DNA of 21,688 nucleotides from the NCBI GenBank assembly GCA_002402295.1, contig DHFO01000059.1, forward strand, positions 1-21,688. Reading direction: 5' to 3'. The notes below the pieces were generated by a model. It was not told where the DNA came from. It saw only the letters and a program-made list of their open reading frames with translations, and searched no databases. Source of the stretch: Caldiserica bacterium UBA4822. Its GTDB lineage: Bacteria > Caldisericota > Caldisericia > Cryosericales > Cryosericaceae. The position numbers were made by a program, and so were the translations under genes. Numbering within the stretch: position 1 is the stretch's first letter; each line of letters begins with the position of its first letter. Positions 7,885 to 15,891 of the stretch are shown here, in pieces.

Positions 7885-9726
7885 TTACTTGCTGAGGTTG
7901 TACCTGGTGCTGGCGAGGGTGTAGAGCGGGCGCCATACAAAACGATTGATCAGGACCACTGTCAGAGCCATGATGAGAATGGCCCCTGACAACTCTCCAA
8001 ATCTCGCGCTGAAGGCCGCGTTGCTGATGACTGCCCCAATGCCTCGTGCTGTGAGCGTGCTTCCGCGAAATGTCACTGTCTCTGCCACAATGCTGGCGTT
8101 CCAGGCGCCCCCCGCCGCAGTTACCCATCCTGTCACGAGGTACGGAAAAACCGCCGGGACGTACAGGGACCAGAATCTCTGGTGTGGAGCGAAGTGGTAA
8201 TTGGCGGCAGCTTCCTTGAGGTCAGATGGAATAGCCTGCGCGCCGGCAATCACGTTGAACAGAATGTACCACTGAGTTCCCAGCAGCATCAGCACGATGC
8301 TCCCGACACCAATCGTGATATTCAGTGACGTGAGGATGAGAATAACGGCGGGAAACAGCATGGGTGCGGGAAACGAGGCGGCCACCTGCACGACCGGCTG
8401 CATGATACGGGACAACCTGGGTGAGAGTCCAATCCTGATGCCCAGGGGCACGGCCCAGGCGGTTCCCAGGAGAAGTGCGGCTGTCACACGTGCGAGCGTC
8501 AGAAGGTCGCTCTGCACCAAATGAACCCATTCAGCACCGGAAACTGACGCCAGCAGGCGCACGACCTGAAGCAGTGCAACAACCAAGCCGGCGGCCAGGA
8601 GAACGAAGGCAAGACGTGAAATCAGGATTCCAGCGACCGGATGCTTCTGGGCATGCTCGGCACTGTCAGAAGAAGCAGCATTGTCGGCTCCCTTCGCTCC
8701 CGATAGAGGGGGAGCTTGTACTGCAGACTTGCGGAAGGTACGGAGCATCGAGGCACCGATCACTCCGACCCCGCGCAGAATGTGAGAATGTCGCAGCAGG
8801 TCCAGAAACGAGGATTCCATGGCTTCTTCCTGAGTCGTGTCCTCAATGCGGAACTTCTGGGCCCAAACGACGAGGGGGTGCCACAGCAGCTGGTCCAGGG
8901 CTACTATCATCAGAATCATCGCCACGACGGCCCCTATCATTGCCTTCGTATCGCCGCTGTCAACGGCGACAGACATGTAGGAGCCAATGCCAGGCAGTCG
9001 GAAGTCCCTGCTGCCCAGCTGAAACGTTTCGGTAACCATGAGAAAAAACCAGCCTCCCGCCATGCTCATCATGCTGTTCCAGATGAGACTAACGGCACTG
9101 TACGGCATCTCAATCTGCGTGAGCCGCTGCCACCAGCCGAAGTGGTAGACAGTTCCGGCCTCCTGGAGGTATTGGGGGACCGACTTGAGGGAGTTGTAGA
9201 AGCTGAACGTCATATTCCATGCCTGCCCTGTAAAGATCATGACAATGCACGCCAGCTCGAGGCCTGTATTACTCGCTGGAAAGAGTGAGACAAGTGCCAG
9301 GACGAGGCCTGGCATGAAGCCTAGAACGGGGATGCTCTGGAGAATATCAAGAATGGGGATAAGGAGTTTCTCGGCCAGCCGGTCCTTGGCCGCCCAGTAG
9401 CCGTAGACGATGGTGAACCCGAGTGACACGCCGTAAGCGGCAAGCCCTCTGATGAGAGAGAAAAACGTATAACGGGGCAGGGACCGCAAGGACAGGTCAA
9501 TTACCACTGTCGGTCTCAAAATGCCCGTCCACTCCTGACTCACCTGAGTCAAGCCATAGAAAAACCCGAGGATACCAAGTGTTATAGCGATGTCTGCGAG
9601 TACTCCGCTGTGGTACAGCGCTATGACGGCGCTTGACTCACCCCAGACTGGTACTGCGGGGCGCTTCCGGCGCGCGGGACTGCCGCGCGGGCTCGTTTTG
9701 ACCAGTTCTTCTTCCTCTTGTGCCAT
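7885..9726 (-). CDS. ABC anion transporter, duplicated (fused) permease
   Basis: One 613-residue polypeptide carries two BPD_transp_1 permease domains, which are usually separate subunits. It resembles the duplicated permease component of anion transporters (COG4986). The N-terminal half spans about residues 30-295, with the ATPase-contact EAA loop starting at residue 189 (EAGTVYHFGWWQR). A linker rich in Ala, Ser and charged residues (about 296-362) leads to the second half, with its own EAA loop at about 505 (EAAANYHFAPHQRF). The two loops share the pattern EA-YHF-QR, evidence for internal duplication. ATG at 9726 has GGAG seven bases upstream; ATG at 9750 with AGGTGA upstream is an equally acceptable start. 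First gene of a permease-ATPase pair. Substrate unknown: nitrate, sulfonate, taurine or thiamine-precursor-like compounds are all handled by this superfamily. Confidence 0.92.
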   Translation of the reverse strand: MAQEEEELVKTSPRGSPARRKRPAVPVWGESSAVIALYHSGVLADIAITLGILGFFYGLTQVSQEWTGILRPTVVIDLSLRSLPRYTFFSLIRGLAAYGVSLGFTIVYGYWAAKDRLAEKLLIPILDILQSIPVLGFMPGLVLALVSLFPASNTGLELACIVMIFTGQAWNMTFSFYNSLKSVPQYLQEAGTVYHFGWWQRLTQIEMPYSAVSLIWNSMMSMAGGWFFLMVTETFQLGSRDFRLPGIGSYMSVAVDSGDTKAMIGAVVAMILMIVALDQLLWHPLVVWAQKFRIEDTTQEEAMESSFLDLLRHSHILRGVGVIGASMLRTFRKSAVQAPPLSGAKGADNAASSDSAEHAQKHPVAGILISRLAFVLLAAGLVVALLQVVRLLASVSGAEWVHLVQSDLLTLARVTAALLLGTAWAVPLGIRIGLSPRLSRIMQPVVQVAASFPAPMLFPAVILILTSLNITIGVGSIVLMLLGTQWYILFNVIAGAQAIPSDLKEAAANYHFAPHQRFWSLYVPAVFPYLVTGWVTAAGGAWNASIVAETVTFRGSTLTARGIGAVISNAAFSARFGELSGAILIMALTVVLINRFVWRPLYTLASTRYNLSK

Positions 9727-9971
9727 CGCCTGTCTCCATGTGACTGTCACCTGCGGCTTATCGTACCACAGAAGGAGGGGGGCTGCAACCTTGCTGTGAG
9801 GCCGTCGTGTTTGGCGTTTCTGATGAGGGGAGACGCGTCACGGAGCCCTCCAGCGCGTATGAATGGTCGGGCGTGTGTTGGTAGTTTGAGCATGTTGACA
9901 TTGCAGGGCTTGAAGATATACTTATTGGTTTGTGACTTGAGTTTGTGGTCAGGACTCAGATGGGAGAGACT
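9727..9971. other. Divergent intergenic region between ABC importer and Trk operon
   Basis: About 245 bases without a credible gene. It holds the plus-strand Trk promoter described separately. No good promoter was seen for the minus-strand ABC genes, and no obvious hairpin, riboswitch or tRNA was recognised. The first 25 bases may belong to the permease gene if its earlier start is used. Confidence 0.5.
9895..9922 (+). promoter_or_regulatory. Promoter of the Trk potassium uptake operon
   Basis: A perfect TTGACA (9895-9900) and TATACT (9917-9922, five of six) are separated by 16 bases, which predicts a start of transcription near 9929, about 43 bases before the first trkA start codon. Strong sigma-70-like match by eye. 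Confidence 0.65.
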
Positions 9972-10619
9972 ATGTATATTATAATCGTCGGCTGTGGACG
10001 CCTTGGTTCCACGCTTGGCACAAGACTGTCCAAGGAAGGCCATGATGTGGCAATTGTCGACCGCAATGCTGACAATTTCGCTCGACTCAGCGACGAATTC
10101 AATGGAACGACCGTAGCAGGCGTGGGCTTCGACATTGACGTCCTCAGGTCAGCGGGTATCGAGCATGCTGACGGGTTTGCCGCCGTTACCGAAGGCGACA
10201 ACATGAACATCATGGCTGCACAGGTGGCCAAGAACATCTTCAAGGTCCCGATGGTAATTGCTCGTGTGTTTGACCCCGTCAAGGGAGAAACGTACCGGGC
10301 CCTGGGACTCGACACCGTCTGTCCGACCACCTCAGCTGCCAACATCATTTACAGCAGGTTTCTGATTCGCCACGACGACATGCACTTCGTCTTGCCAGGA
10401 GACAACATCGAATTGGTGGAAGTTGCCTGCAACTCTGCTATCCCGGCACGGACTGTAGGTGAAGTTGAGGCTTTGGATGACTTCAAGGTGATCTCGGTGA
10501 CTCACGATGGGAACACAGTGTTGGCGAAGGCCGGAGATGTTCTTGCCGAAGGAGACCGCCTCATGCTTGCCGTGCATTTCTCTGACGTACCACGACTGAA
10601 CACGATCTTCCGTCGGTGA
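9972..10619 (+). CDS. trkA: TrkA-family potassium uptake regulatory protein, first copy
   Basis: A cytoplasmic RCK protein that gates the TrkH channel in response to bound nucleotides. The 215 residues comprise one Rossmann (RCK_N) domain with the glycine motif GCGRLGSTLG at residues 7-16 and an acidic Asp (IVDRN) at the end of strand 2, followed by an RCK_C domain from about residue 135. ATG at 9972 is preceded by GGGAG; an ATG at 9945 has no SD. E. coli TrkA carries two such units in one chain of about 458 residues. Here each unit is a separate gene, as in KtrA-type systems. It is ten bases from the second copy and shares its opening MYI-I-G-G--GS, so the two are paralogues. Confidence 0.94.
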   Translation: MYIIIVGCGRLGSTLGTRLSKEGHDVAIVDRNADNFARLSDEFNGTTVAGVGFDIDVLRSAGIEHADGFAAVTEGDNMNIMAAQVAKNIFKVPMVIARVFDPVKGETYRALGLDTVCPTTSAANIIYSRFLIRHDDMHFVLPGDNIELVEVACNSAIPARTVGEVEALDDFKVISVTHDGNTVLAKAGDVLAEGDRLMLAVHFSDVPRLNTIFRR

Positions 10620-10629
10620 GGGGTAGAAC

Positions 10630-11289
10630 ATGTATATCGTAATCGCTGGTGGGGGAAAGGTAGGCTCGTATCTTGCCCGCCTGCTCGTTGGAAAGGGGCA
10701 TGACGTTGCTATTATCGAGCAGGACCCGAAGGCGTGCGAAGCGTTGTCGGAGTGGGGAAAGGCGCTGGTGATTAATGGGGACTGCTGCGACATCTCTGCC
10801 TTGATTGATGCGGGAATGGAGAAAACCGATCGATTTGCGGCGGTGACAGGGGATGATGCGAACAATCTTGTCGCGTGCCAACTCGCGAAGGTACGGTTTC
10901 ACGTGCCGTTCACAACTGCCCGCATCAATGACCCACGCAACGAGGATGTCTTCCACAAAACCGGCGTGGATTTTGCGCTGAACTCGACGAACATTCTTGC
11001 AACAGTCATCGAGGAAGGAATCGTCGTACATGACCTGATTCCTCTCGTCACGCTGGCAAAGGGCAAGGCGGTGCTCGTCGAGCTTCAAGTTCCATCCGAT
11101 TCCCTCGTAGTTGGGAAGACCATGCGGGAAGTGCGCTGGCCAAGGGGTTCTGTGGTAGTTTCCATTATGCACGGTGCGGATATTGTCTTTCCTCGGGGAG
11201 CGAGCAAGCTGAATGCCGATGACACGGTTGTCGGTCTTGTTGCCCCGGACACCGAAGAACAGTTCAGAGACGTTTTCCGCAAGACATGA
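10630..11289 (+). CDS. trkA: TrkA-family potassium uptake regulatory protein, second copy
   Basis: The second single-RCK subunit, 219 residues. The nucleotide-binding loop reads AGGGKVGSYLARLL (residues 6-19), and strand 2 ends in Glu (IIEQD), unlike the Asp of the first copy. The RCK_C domain begins at about residue 135. GAGGGG lies six bases before the ATG. The stop TGA overlaps the ATG of the following small gene (ATGA at 11286-11289), which suggests translational coupling. The two non-identical copies probably assemble as a mixed ring beneath TrkH, replacing the two halves of a long TrkA. That assembly is an inference. Confidence 0.94.
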   Translation: MYIVIAGGGKVGSYLARLLVGKGHDVAIIEQDPKACEALSEWGKALVINGDCCDISALIDAGMEKTDRFAAVTGDDANNLVACQLAKVRFHVPFTTARINDPRNEDVFHKTGVDFALNSTNILATVIEEGIVVHDLIPLVTLAKGKAVLVELQVPSDSLVVGKTMREVRWPRGSVVVSIMHGADIVFPRGASKLNADDTVVGLVAPDTEEQFRDVFRKT

Positions 11290-11432
11290 GGGGTCATCGG
11301 GTACAGTTTCCCACCACGCACCGAGCGGGGGGACGTAATGAGATACTCGGGATCGCCACCGAGCTTGTGTGGGCCGGTGTCCTGATCGTTGTCGGATACC
11401 TGGTTTCGCAGTTGTTCTTCATCCGCCGGTAG
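11286..11432 (+). CDS. Small single-helix membrane protein inside the Trk operon
   Basis: An unrecognised 48-residue reading frame that exactly fills the gap between trkA2 and trkH. It starts in an ATGA overlap with the trkA2 stop and ends in TAG three bases before the trkH ATG. About 20 polar and basic residues (MRGHRVQFPTTHRAGGRNE) precede one clear transmembrane segment (residues 21-45, with GVLIVVGYLVSQLFF near its end) and a closing RR. By the positive-inside rule either orientation is possible because both ends are basic. No SD precedes it, so translation would depend on coupling to trkA2. By analogy with KdpF, a tiny membrane peptide of the Kdp potassium pump, it may be a structural or regulatory subunit of the Trk channel; this is inference. 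The alternative is an untranslated spacer that is open by chance. Confidence 0.6.
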   Translation: MRGHRVQFPTTHRAGGRNEILGIATELVWAGVLIVVGYLVSQLFFIRR

Positions 11433-11435
11433 ACA

Positions 11436-12959
11436 ATGGTTCGCAGAGTCTGGGGGGAAGATTTCCGTATCATAGGCTATTACACGGGGCTTATTACGAT
11501 TGGCGTAGGGCTGCTGATGCTCGTGCCAATGGCTACAAGTCTGGTGTTCAGAGAGTGGCAGTCGGCCATCGATTTTGGCCTGTCCATTGTTCTGACGCTA
11601 CTTGTGGGGTATCTCCTCGCGCTGGTGTCGCGTACCAGAAACACGCCGGGGCTCACCCATGCCATGGTCATCGCCGCGGCATCCTGGCTGGTCGCCATGG
11701 TACTGTCTGCGGTTCCCTATGTTCTCAGTGGACATGCATTGTCGCTGCTGGATGCCTGCTTTGATACGATGAGCGGCTATACGACTACAGGGCTCTTTCT
11801 CCTGCAGGACCTTGACCACATCTCGCAAGGACTCAACATGTGGCGTCATCTCCTGACCTATGTTGGCGGCCAGGGAATCGTCGTACTGGCGTTGACCTTT
11901 CTGATTGGTTCCACAGGCGGTGCGTACAAGTTGATGGTGGGCGAGGGCAAGGATGAGAAGCTGGTCCCTAATGTGCGACACATCGCAGTGCAGATATGGC
12001 GCATTTCACTGATTTATCTGTTCATCGGGACTGTAGTTCTGGGTATGCTGGCAATTGCCTCGGGCATCAAGCCACAACTGGCATTCTTTCATGGTGCCTA
12101 CGTCTTCATGTCGGCGTGGAGCACCGGGGGATTTGCTCCCGAGAGCCAGAACATGCTCTATTACCATAGTCTTCCGATGGAAATCGTCAGCATGGTATTC
12201 ATGATTCTTGGTTCGTTTAACTTCGCCCTGCACTATGCGGTCTGGACGGGTAACCGCAAAGAGATTCTGCGCAACGTCGAAATCGTCTCATTCACCATCA
12301 CTGTTCTTACGACCTTTTCGCTCACGTGTCTTGCGCTCATGCAACGCGGTGTCTATCCTGATGCAGTAGCGCTTTTCAGAAGGGGATTCTTTCAACTGAT
12401 TTCCGCGCACACGACGACAGGTCAGTCCAACATCTATGCTCGCACCCTTGTCCGGGAATGGGGTCCCCTTGGGATGGTCGCCTTGACTATCGCGATGGCG
12501 ATAGGGGCCAGCGCAGCGTCGACGGGCGGTGGCTTCAAGGGTATCCGCATGGGAATCATCTTCAAGGGAATTGTGACTGACATCAGGAAACTGCTATCGC
12601 CGGAACGTGCTATCGTCGTCGGCCACTATCACCACATCCGTAACAACACATTGACAGATAGCGCGGTGAAAAGCGCGGCTGTGATCGTAGTCCTCTACGT
12701 GCTTATCTACGTTGTCGGGGCGGTCGTTGGCATGGCATACGGGTACCCCATGGCGGACGCGTTCTTTGAGTCAGTTTCGGCAGGCAGCAACACTGGCCTT
12801 TCCTGCGGCATAACGCAGGCGACCATGCCAGCGCTTCTCAAGATCGTGTACATGGTCGAGATGTGGATGGGGCGCCTGGAGTTCCTATCAGTGTTCACTT
12901 TGTTCGGGTTCATTGCTGCGAGTTTCAGGAGTCTGAGGCGGCAGTCGGGGGCAGCATGA
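11436..12959 (+). CDS. trkH: TrkH-family potassium channel/transporter subunit
   Basis: The membrane pore of the Trk/Ktr potassium uptake system, 507 residues, usual for TrkH. The four pore loops, each with the filter glycine, are visible: MSGYTTTGLF (P1), MSAWSTGGFAPES (P2), ISAHTTTGQSN (P3) and SVSAGSNTGLSCG (P4). The repeated helix-pore-helix pattern and the region ASAASTGGGFKGIRMG, typical of the gating loop of TrkH/KtrB, are intact. The SD is weak, but the start lies three bases after the stop of the small membrane gene, so reinitiation or coupling is likely. The stop TGA overlaps the next ATG (ATGA at 12956-12959). Works with the two upstream TrkA proteins. Confidence 0.95.
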   Translation: MVRRVWGEDFRIIGYYTGLITIGVGLLMLVPMATSLVFREWQSAIDFGLSIVLTLLVGYLLALVSRTRNTPGLTHAMVIAAASWLVAMVLSAVPYVLSGHALSLLDACFDTMSGYTTTGLFLLQDLDHISQGLNMWRHLLTYVGGQGIVVLALTFLIGSTGGAYKLMVGEGKDEKLVPNVRHIAVQIWRISLIYLFIGTVVLGMLAIASGIKPQLAFFHGAYVFMSAWSTGGFAPESQNMLYYHSLPMEIVSMVFMILGSFNFALHYAVWTGNRKEILRNVEIVSFTITVLTTFSLTCLALMQRGVYPDAVALFRRGFFQLISAHTTTGQSNIYARTLVREWGPLGMVALTIAMAIGASAASTGGGFKGIRMGIIFKGIVTDIRKLLSPERAIVVGHYHHIRNNTLTDSAVKSAAVIVVLYVLIYVVGAVVGMAYGYPMADAFFESVSAGSNTGLSCGITQATMPALLKIVYMVEMWMGRLEFLSVFTLFGFIAASFRSLRRQSGAA

Positions 12960-13507
12960 AGCGACGCATAACAGCGTATCTTAGCGTGGTAATCGTCCTG
13001 CTTGCGTTGGCCCCTGCATATGTGCTGGCAGAGGAGCCGCCTCTGGTGACAACCACAGAACTCGTCGAGCATTCGGTTGACTGGGATGGGAAAACCGTGT
13101 CGTTCGAGGGCGAAGTACTTGAGGACGTGCTCGCACGGTCTGATGGAACATGGCTGAATCTCTCGGATGGCAACAACAGCGCGATGGGCGTATTCGTTCC
13201 CAGGACGGTGTTCATGCCTGTCATATCATGGACCGAAGATTATCGCACTATTGGTGATGCTGTAGTAGTGACGGGCGTCTTTCATCGGGCCTGCACCGAC
13301 CATCAGGGGGAAACAGACATTCACGCCACCTCTGTTGTTGTGGTAACGCAGGGTTCAACCAAGGACAATCCCATTCATCGCGACAGGGTTGTCTGGTTGA
13401 TCATGCTGAGCCTGACTCTGGTTGTGGTAATGTGGTTGTATTATCGCAAGCCCGATAAAGACCCTGGCGTCCAGAGAGGCTCCCGGGAGCCTCCTAGCAG
13501 GCATTGA
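12956..13507 (+). CDS. Exported, membrane-anchored OB-fold-like protein of unknown function
   Basis: A 183-residue protein I cannot name. Residues 1-25 form a signal peptide (basic MKRR, hydrophobic core, AYVLA before EEPP). About residues 35-140 look like an all-beta OB-type domain: DWDGKTVSFEGEVLEDV, then DGTWLNLSDGNNSAMGVF and later GDAVVVTGVFH, the pattern of tRNA_anti-like OB folds. A second hydrophobic helix (VVWLIMLSLTLVVVMWLYY, about 148-166) and a polar tail rich in charged residues follow. The domain would therefore sit outside the membrane and the tail inside. ATG at 12956 overlaps the trkH stop as ATGA; longer in-frame starts inside trkH are implausible. The coupling suggests a role with the Trk channel, but no such partner is known to me. 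Confidence 0.85.
   Translation: MKRRITAYLSVVIVLLALAPAYVLAEEPPLVTTTELVEHSVDWDGKTVSFEGEVLEDVLARSDGTWLNLSDGNNSAMGVFVPRTVFMPVISWTEDYRTIGDAVVVTGVFHRACTDHQGETDIHATSVVVVTQGSTKDNPIHRDRVVWLIMLSLTLVVVMWLYYRKPDKDPGVQRGSREPPSRH
13476..13493. repeat. Perfect 18-bp palindrome at the end of the Trk operon
   Basis: GAGGCTCCCGGGAGCCTC is its own reverse complement. It lies in the last codons of the OB-fold gene, some 35 bases before the end of the convergent amidohydrolase gene. It could form a hairpin stem in transcripts from either side, but no U-tract follows on either strand, so it is not a canonical terminator. Confidence 0.45.
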
Positions 13508-13526
13508 TCGCTCAGCCCGATTGTTT

Positions 13527-15122
13527 TCAGGCCTCGTACGCGAGAGCACCATCCACGATGGTTGCAGCGACGTGCGTGTCGCTGATATGCTGCGGACACG
13601 TGGAACGCAACACATTCCGTGAGAGGACGACCACGTCCCCGTCTTGCCCTTCCAGGAGATTCCCGCGCTTTCCGGCGAGTCCTACCACACCTTGTGGCAC
13701 GGTGGTGTAGGAACTTAGTGCCTCTGCCAGACTGACGCACTGTTCGGGTTGGTAGGGCTCCTCCCCTGCGCGCTGACGGAACGCGGCAAACGACATGCCC
13801 TTGAGCGGATCCGGTTCTGCGACGGGTGCATCCGAGCCAAAGCAGAGGTCAGTGCCCGCACTGAGGAGCGATTGCAAAGCATAGGACCCCTGGTAGGGGA
13901 CTGGAAAAACTGATCGCAACTTGCCAATATCCAGATCGAGGTGCGCAGGCTGAACAGACGCCGCAATGCCAAGGTCGCAGAATCGGCCAACATCGGTGGG
14001 GCGAAGAAACTGGGCGTGCTCAATACGGTGGTGCGAATGCCCCTTGGACACGGAGCTGCCGGCCCTGTCAAAGGCGTCCAACACGTCCGCATTAGCTCGG
14101 TCGCCAATTGCGTGGATCCAGATCCAGAGGCCGTGTTCATCGGCTGTACGGAATCGTTCCGACAGGTAGTCAACTGATGGGTAGGTGTGGTAACCGTAAT
14201 TGGCTTGTTCAGTATTCCACGGGTCAAACATGTAGGCGGTACGGGATCCCAATGAACCATCTGCAAAGATCTTCGCGCCACCCACGCGGAGAAAGTCCGA
14301 CCCGAACCCGGAGCGGAGCCCCAGAGCTACGGCAACGTCCAGGTTGTCCACACCCACGGCCTGCCAGATCCTCACACGAGGTTCTTCCTCCATGGCTGGT
14401 ACCAGGGCTTCGAGTTCCGGCAGAATGCTGAAGTCCATGTTGCAGCACGAAGCAACGCCCAAGGCAAGCAGACGGCTGATAGCAAGGTGAATCCCTGCAA
14501 AACGTTCCTCGAGTCCCGGACCCGGAATCCGCGCGAGCGCAAAATCCTGGGCCGCATCGTGGAGTATGCCCGTCGGCCCCTCGCTGTTACGAGGAACAAG
14601 GTCATCGCCGAACGTGCTGTTTTCCCAGAGTCCAACAGCCTTGAGGGCGGCCGTGTTCAACCAGAGGGTGTGGTAGTCCCTGCGCCTGAGAACAACGGGT
14701 GATACATGGTAGAGTTCGTCCAGGTCCTGCCGCCGGGGATCATGATGCCACAGTTCCTCATCCCACCCATCGCCTCGGATCCAGTTTCCAGAGTCTGGTT
14801 TTCCGGTATTCCGGATCCGTATCAGCGCTTCCTCCAGGGAAGATGCTCCCGTCAGGTCAATGTTCAGAAGCGATGAGCCATACAGGTCAACGTGCAAATG
14901 CGAGTCCATGAACGCTGGAAAGCAGGTCGCCTCAGGTAAAGCCTTATAGTCCAGGATGCGGGCATTCCTCTCTCTGGACATGGCAAGAATGTCAGCGGCA
15001 CTGCCGATCTTCTGGATAACCCCATCTGAGAGGAACATCCCGGTTCCAGTGGGTTTCCACTGTCCTTCAACAAACGACATGATATCAGCATTGATGATGG
15101 CCAGCTGCTCAAGTCTGTGCAT
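13527..15122 (-). CDS. Metal-dependent amidohydrolase, YtcJ-like
   Basis: A cytoplasmic hydrolase of the amidohydrolase superfamily (Amidohydro_3), related to YtcJ and N-substituted formamide deformylase. The 531 residues start with a small beta domain, then the metal-binding SHLH (His75 and His77), WIRGDGWDEELW, the LRRRDYHTLWLNTAAL stretch typical of YtcJ, IHAIGDRAN and HRIEHAQFL (later metal and substrate histidines), and FGSDAPV with the catalytic Asp. All metal ligands expected for the family are present. The substrate is unknown. ATG at 15122 has GGAG six bases upstream. It follows the HAD phosphatase gene on the same strand after about 60 bases, so the two may form an operon. It converges on the Trk operon. 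Confidence 0.93.
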   Translation of the reverse strand: MHRLEQLAIINADIMSFVEGQWKPTGTGMFLSDGVIQKIGSAADILAMSRERNARILDYKALPEATCFPAFMDSHLHVDLYGSSLLNIDLTGASSLEEALIRIRNTGKPDSGNWIRGDGWDEELWHHDPRRQDLDELYHVSPVVLRRRDYHTLWLNTAALKAVGLWENSTFGDDLVPRNSEGPTGILHDAAQDFALARIPGPGLEERFAGIHLAISRLLALGVASCCNMDFSILPELEALVPAMEEEPRVRIWQAVGVDNLDVAVALGLRSGFGSDFLRVGGAKIFADGSLGSRTAYMFDPWNTEQANYGYHTYPSVDYLSERFRTADEHGLWIWIHAIGDRANADVLDAFDRAGSSVSKGHSHHRIEHAQFLRPTDVGRFCDLGIAASVQPAHLDLDIGKLRSVFPVPYQGSYALQSLLSAGTDLCFGSDAPVAEPDPLKGMSFAAFRQRAGEEPYQPEQCVSLAEALSSYTTVPQGVVGLAGKRGNLLEGQDGDVVVLSRNVLRSTCPQHISDTHVAATIVDGALAYEA

Positions 15123-15181
15123 GTCTGCTCCTGCTCCTGGTGTGGGGAGGCTGCCGAGCCACTACAGTATACGTCGTCCTC

Positions 15182-15835
15182 TTATGACCGGTGCCTTGGC
15201 AGAGCCAGCAGTTCGGGCCAACTGTCAATGAGGTAGGTGGGCTTCAGCGCGACCAACGCATCTCGACCAGCGTATCCAAACGTGCACGCACAGGATGGAA
15301 CACCGGCATTCTGGGCCACGAGAATGTCATTGCGGGAGTCGCCGACCATCAGGGAGTCCTGCAGCGACGCTCCAACATCGCGAACCAAAGACAGAAGGTT
15401 CGACGGGTTGGGTTTTCTGAGGTCAGGCTCGTCGGGCCCGACGACATGATCAAAGAAGCCGAGAATGCCCAGCCGCCGGAGAATCTCCCGCGACAGGTCC
15501 TCTGGCTTGTTGGTAAGCACCGAAAGGTGGTGTCCATGAGCATCAAGCTCGGCAAGCGTCTCATGGCAATCCCGGTATAGGCAGGACTCGTCGGTGCAAT
15601 GTTCGCCGTAATAGGATCGGAACTCGTCGACGAGCTCTGCTACAAAGGCGCCTTCATCTGTCTGGAAAGCTCGCTTCATCATGTCATCGAGCCCGTCGCC
15701 CACCCAGGAAACAATGGTATTCACATCTTCAGTGCGCCGGGAATGCAGCTGGAGCACGTGGTTGACTGCTCCTGCAATATCCTGCCGCGTGTCGACGAGC
15801 GTTCCGTCGAGGTCAAAAAGGAATAGATCAAACAC
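15182..15835 (-). CDS. HAD-family phosphatase, phosphoglycolate phosphatase/PpaX-like
   Basis: A cytoplasmic phosphatase of HAD subfamily IA, 217 residues. Motif I is FLFDLDGTLVDT with the nucleophile and acid/base aspartates. An alpha-helical cap follows (about residues 15-80), then motif II VLTNKPE, a lysine region RKPNP and motif III VGDSRNDILVAQNAG. Length and motifs suit phosphoglycolate phosphatase (Gph) or pyrophosphatase PpaX; the sequence alone does not separate them. I chose GTG at 15835 because AAGGAG then lies seven bases upstream. The ATG at 15841 would be only one base from that SD. The resulting N-terminus MFDLFLFDLDGT is typical of the family. An extended -10 box lies upstream, divergent from the acyltransferase operon. 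Confidence 0.93.
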   Translation of the reverse strand: MFDLFLFDLDGTLVDTRQDIAGAVNHVLQLHSRRTEDVNTIVSWVGDGLDDMMKRAFQTDEGAFVAELVDEFRSYYGEHCTDESCLYRDCHETLAELDAHGHHLSVLTNKPEDLSREILRRLGILGFFDHVVGPDEPDLRKPNPSNLLSLVRDVGASLQDSLMVGDSRNDILVAQNAGVPSCACTFGYAGRDALVALKPTYLIDSWPELLALPRHRS

Positions 15836-15891
15836 AGTCATTCTCCTTATCGGGTTCCAGGATTAGTTGTTCTCACGTATACTGTAGGAAC

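Noticed and set aside
11338..11385. ATG at 11338 behind a perfect-looking GGGGGG ribosome site
   Set aside because: It encodes only 15 codons before a stop, in a different frame from the hydrophobic 48-residue peptide. The purine run may be chance.
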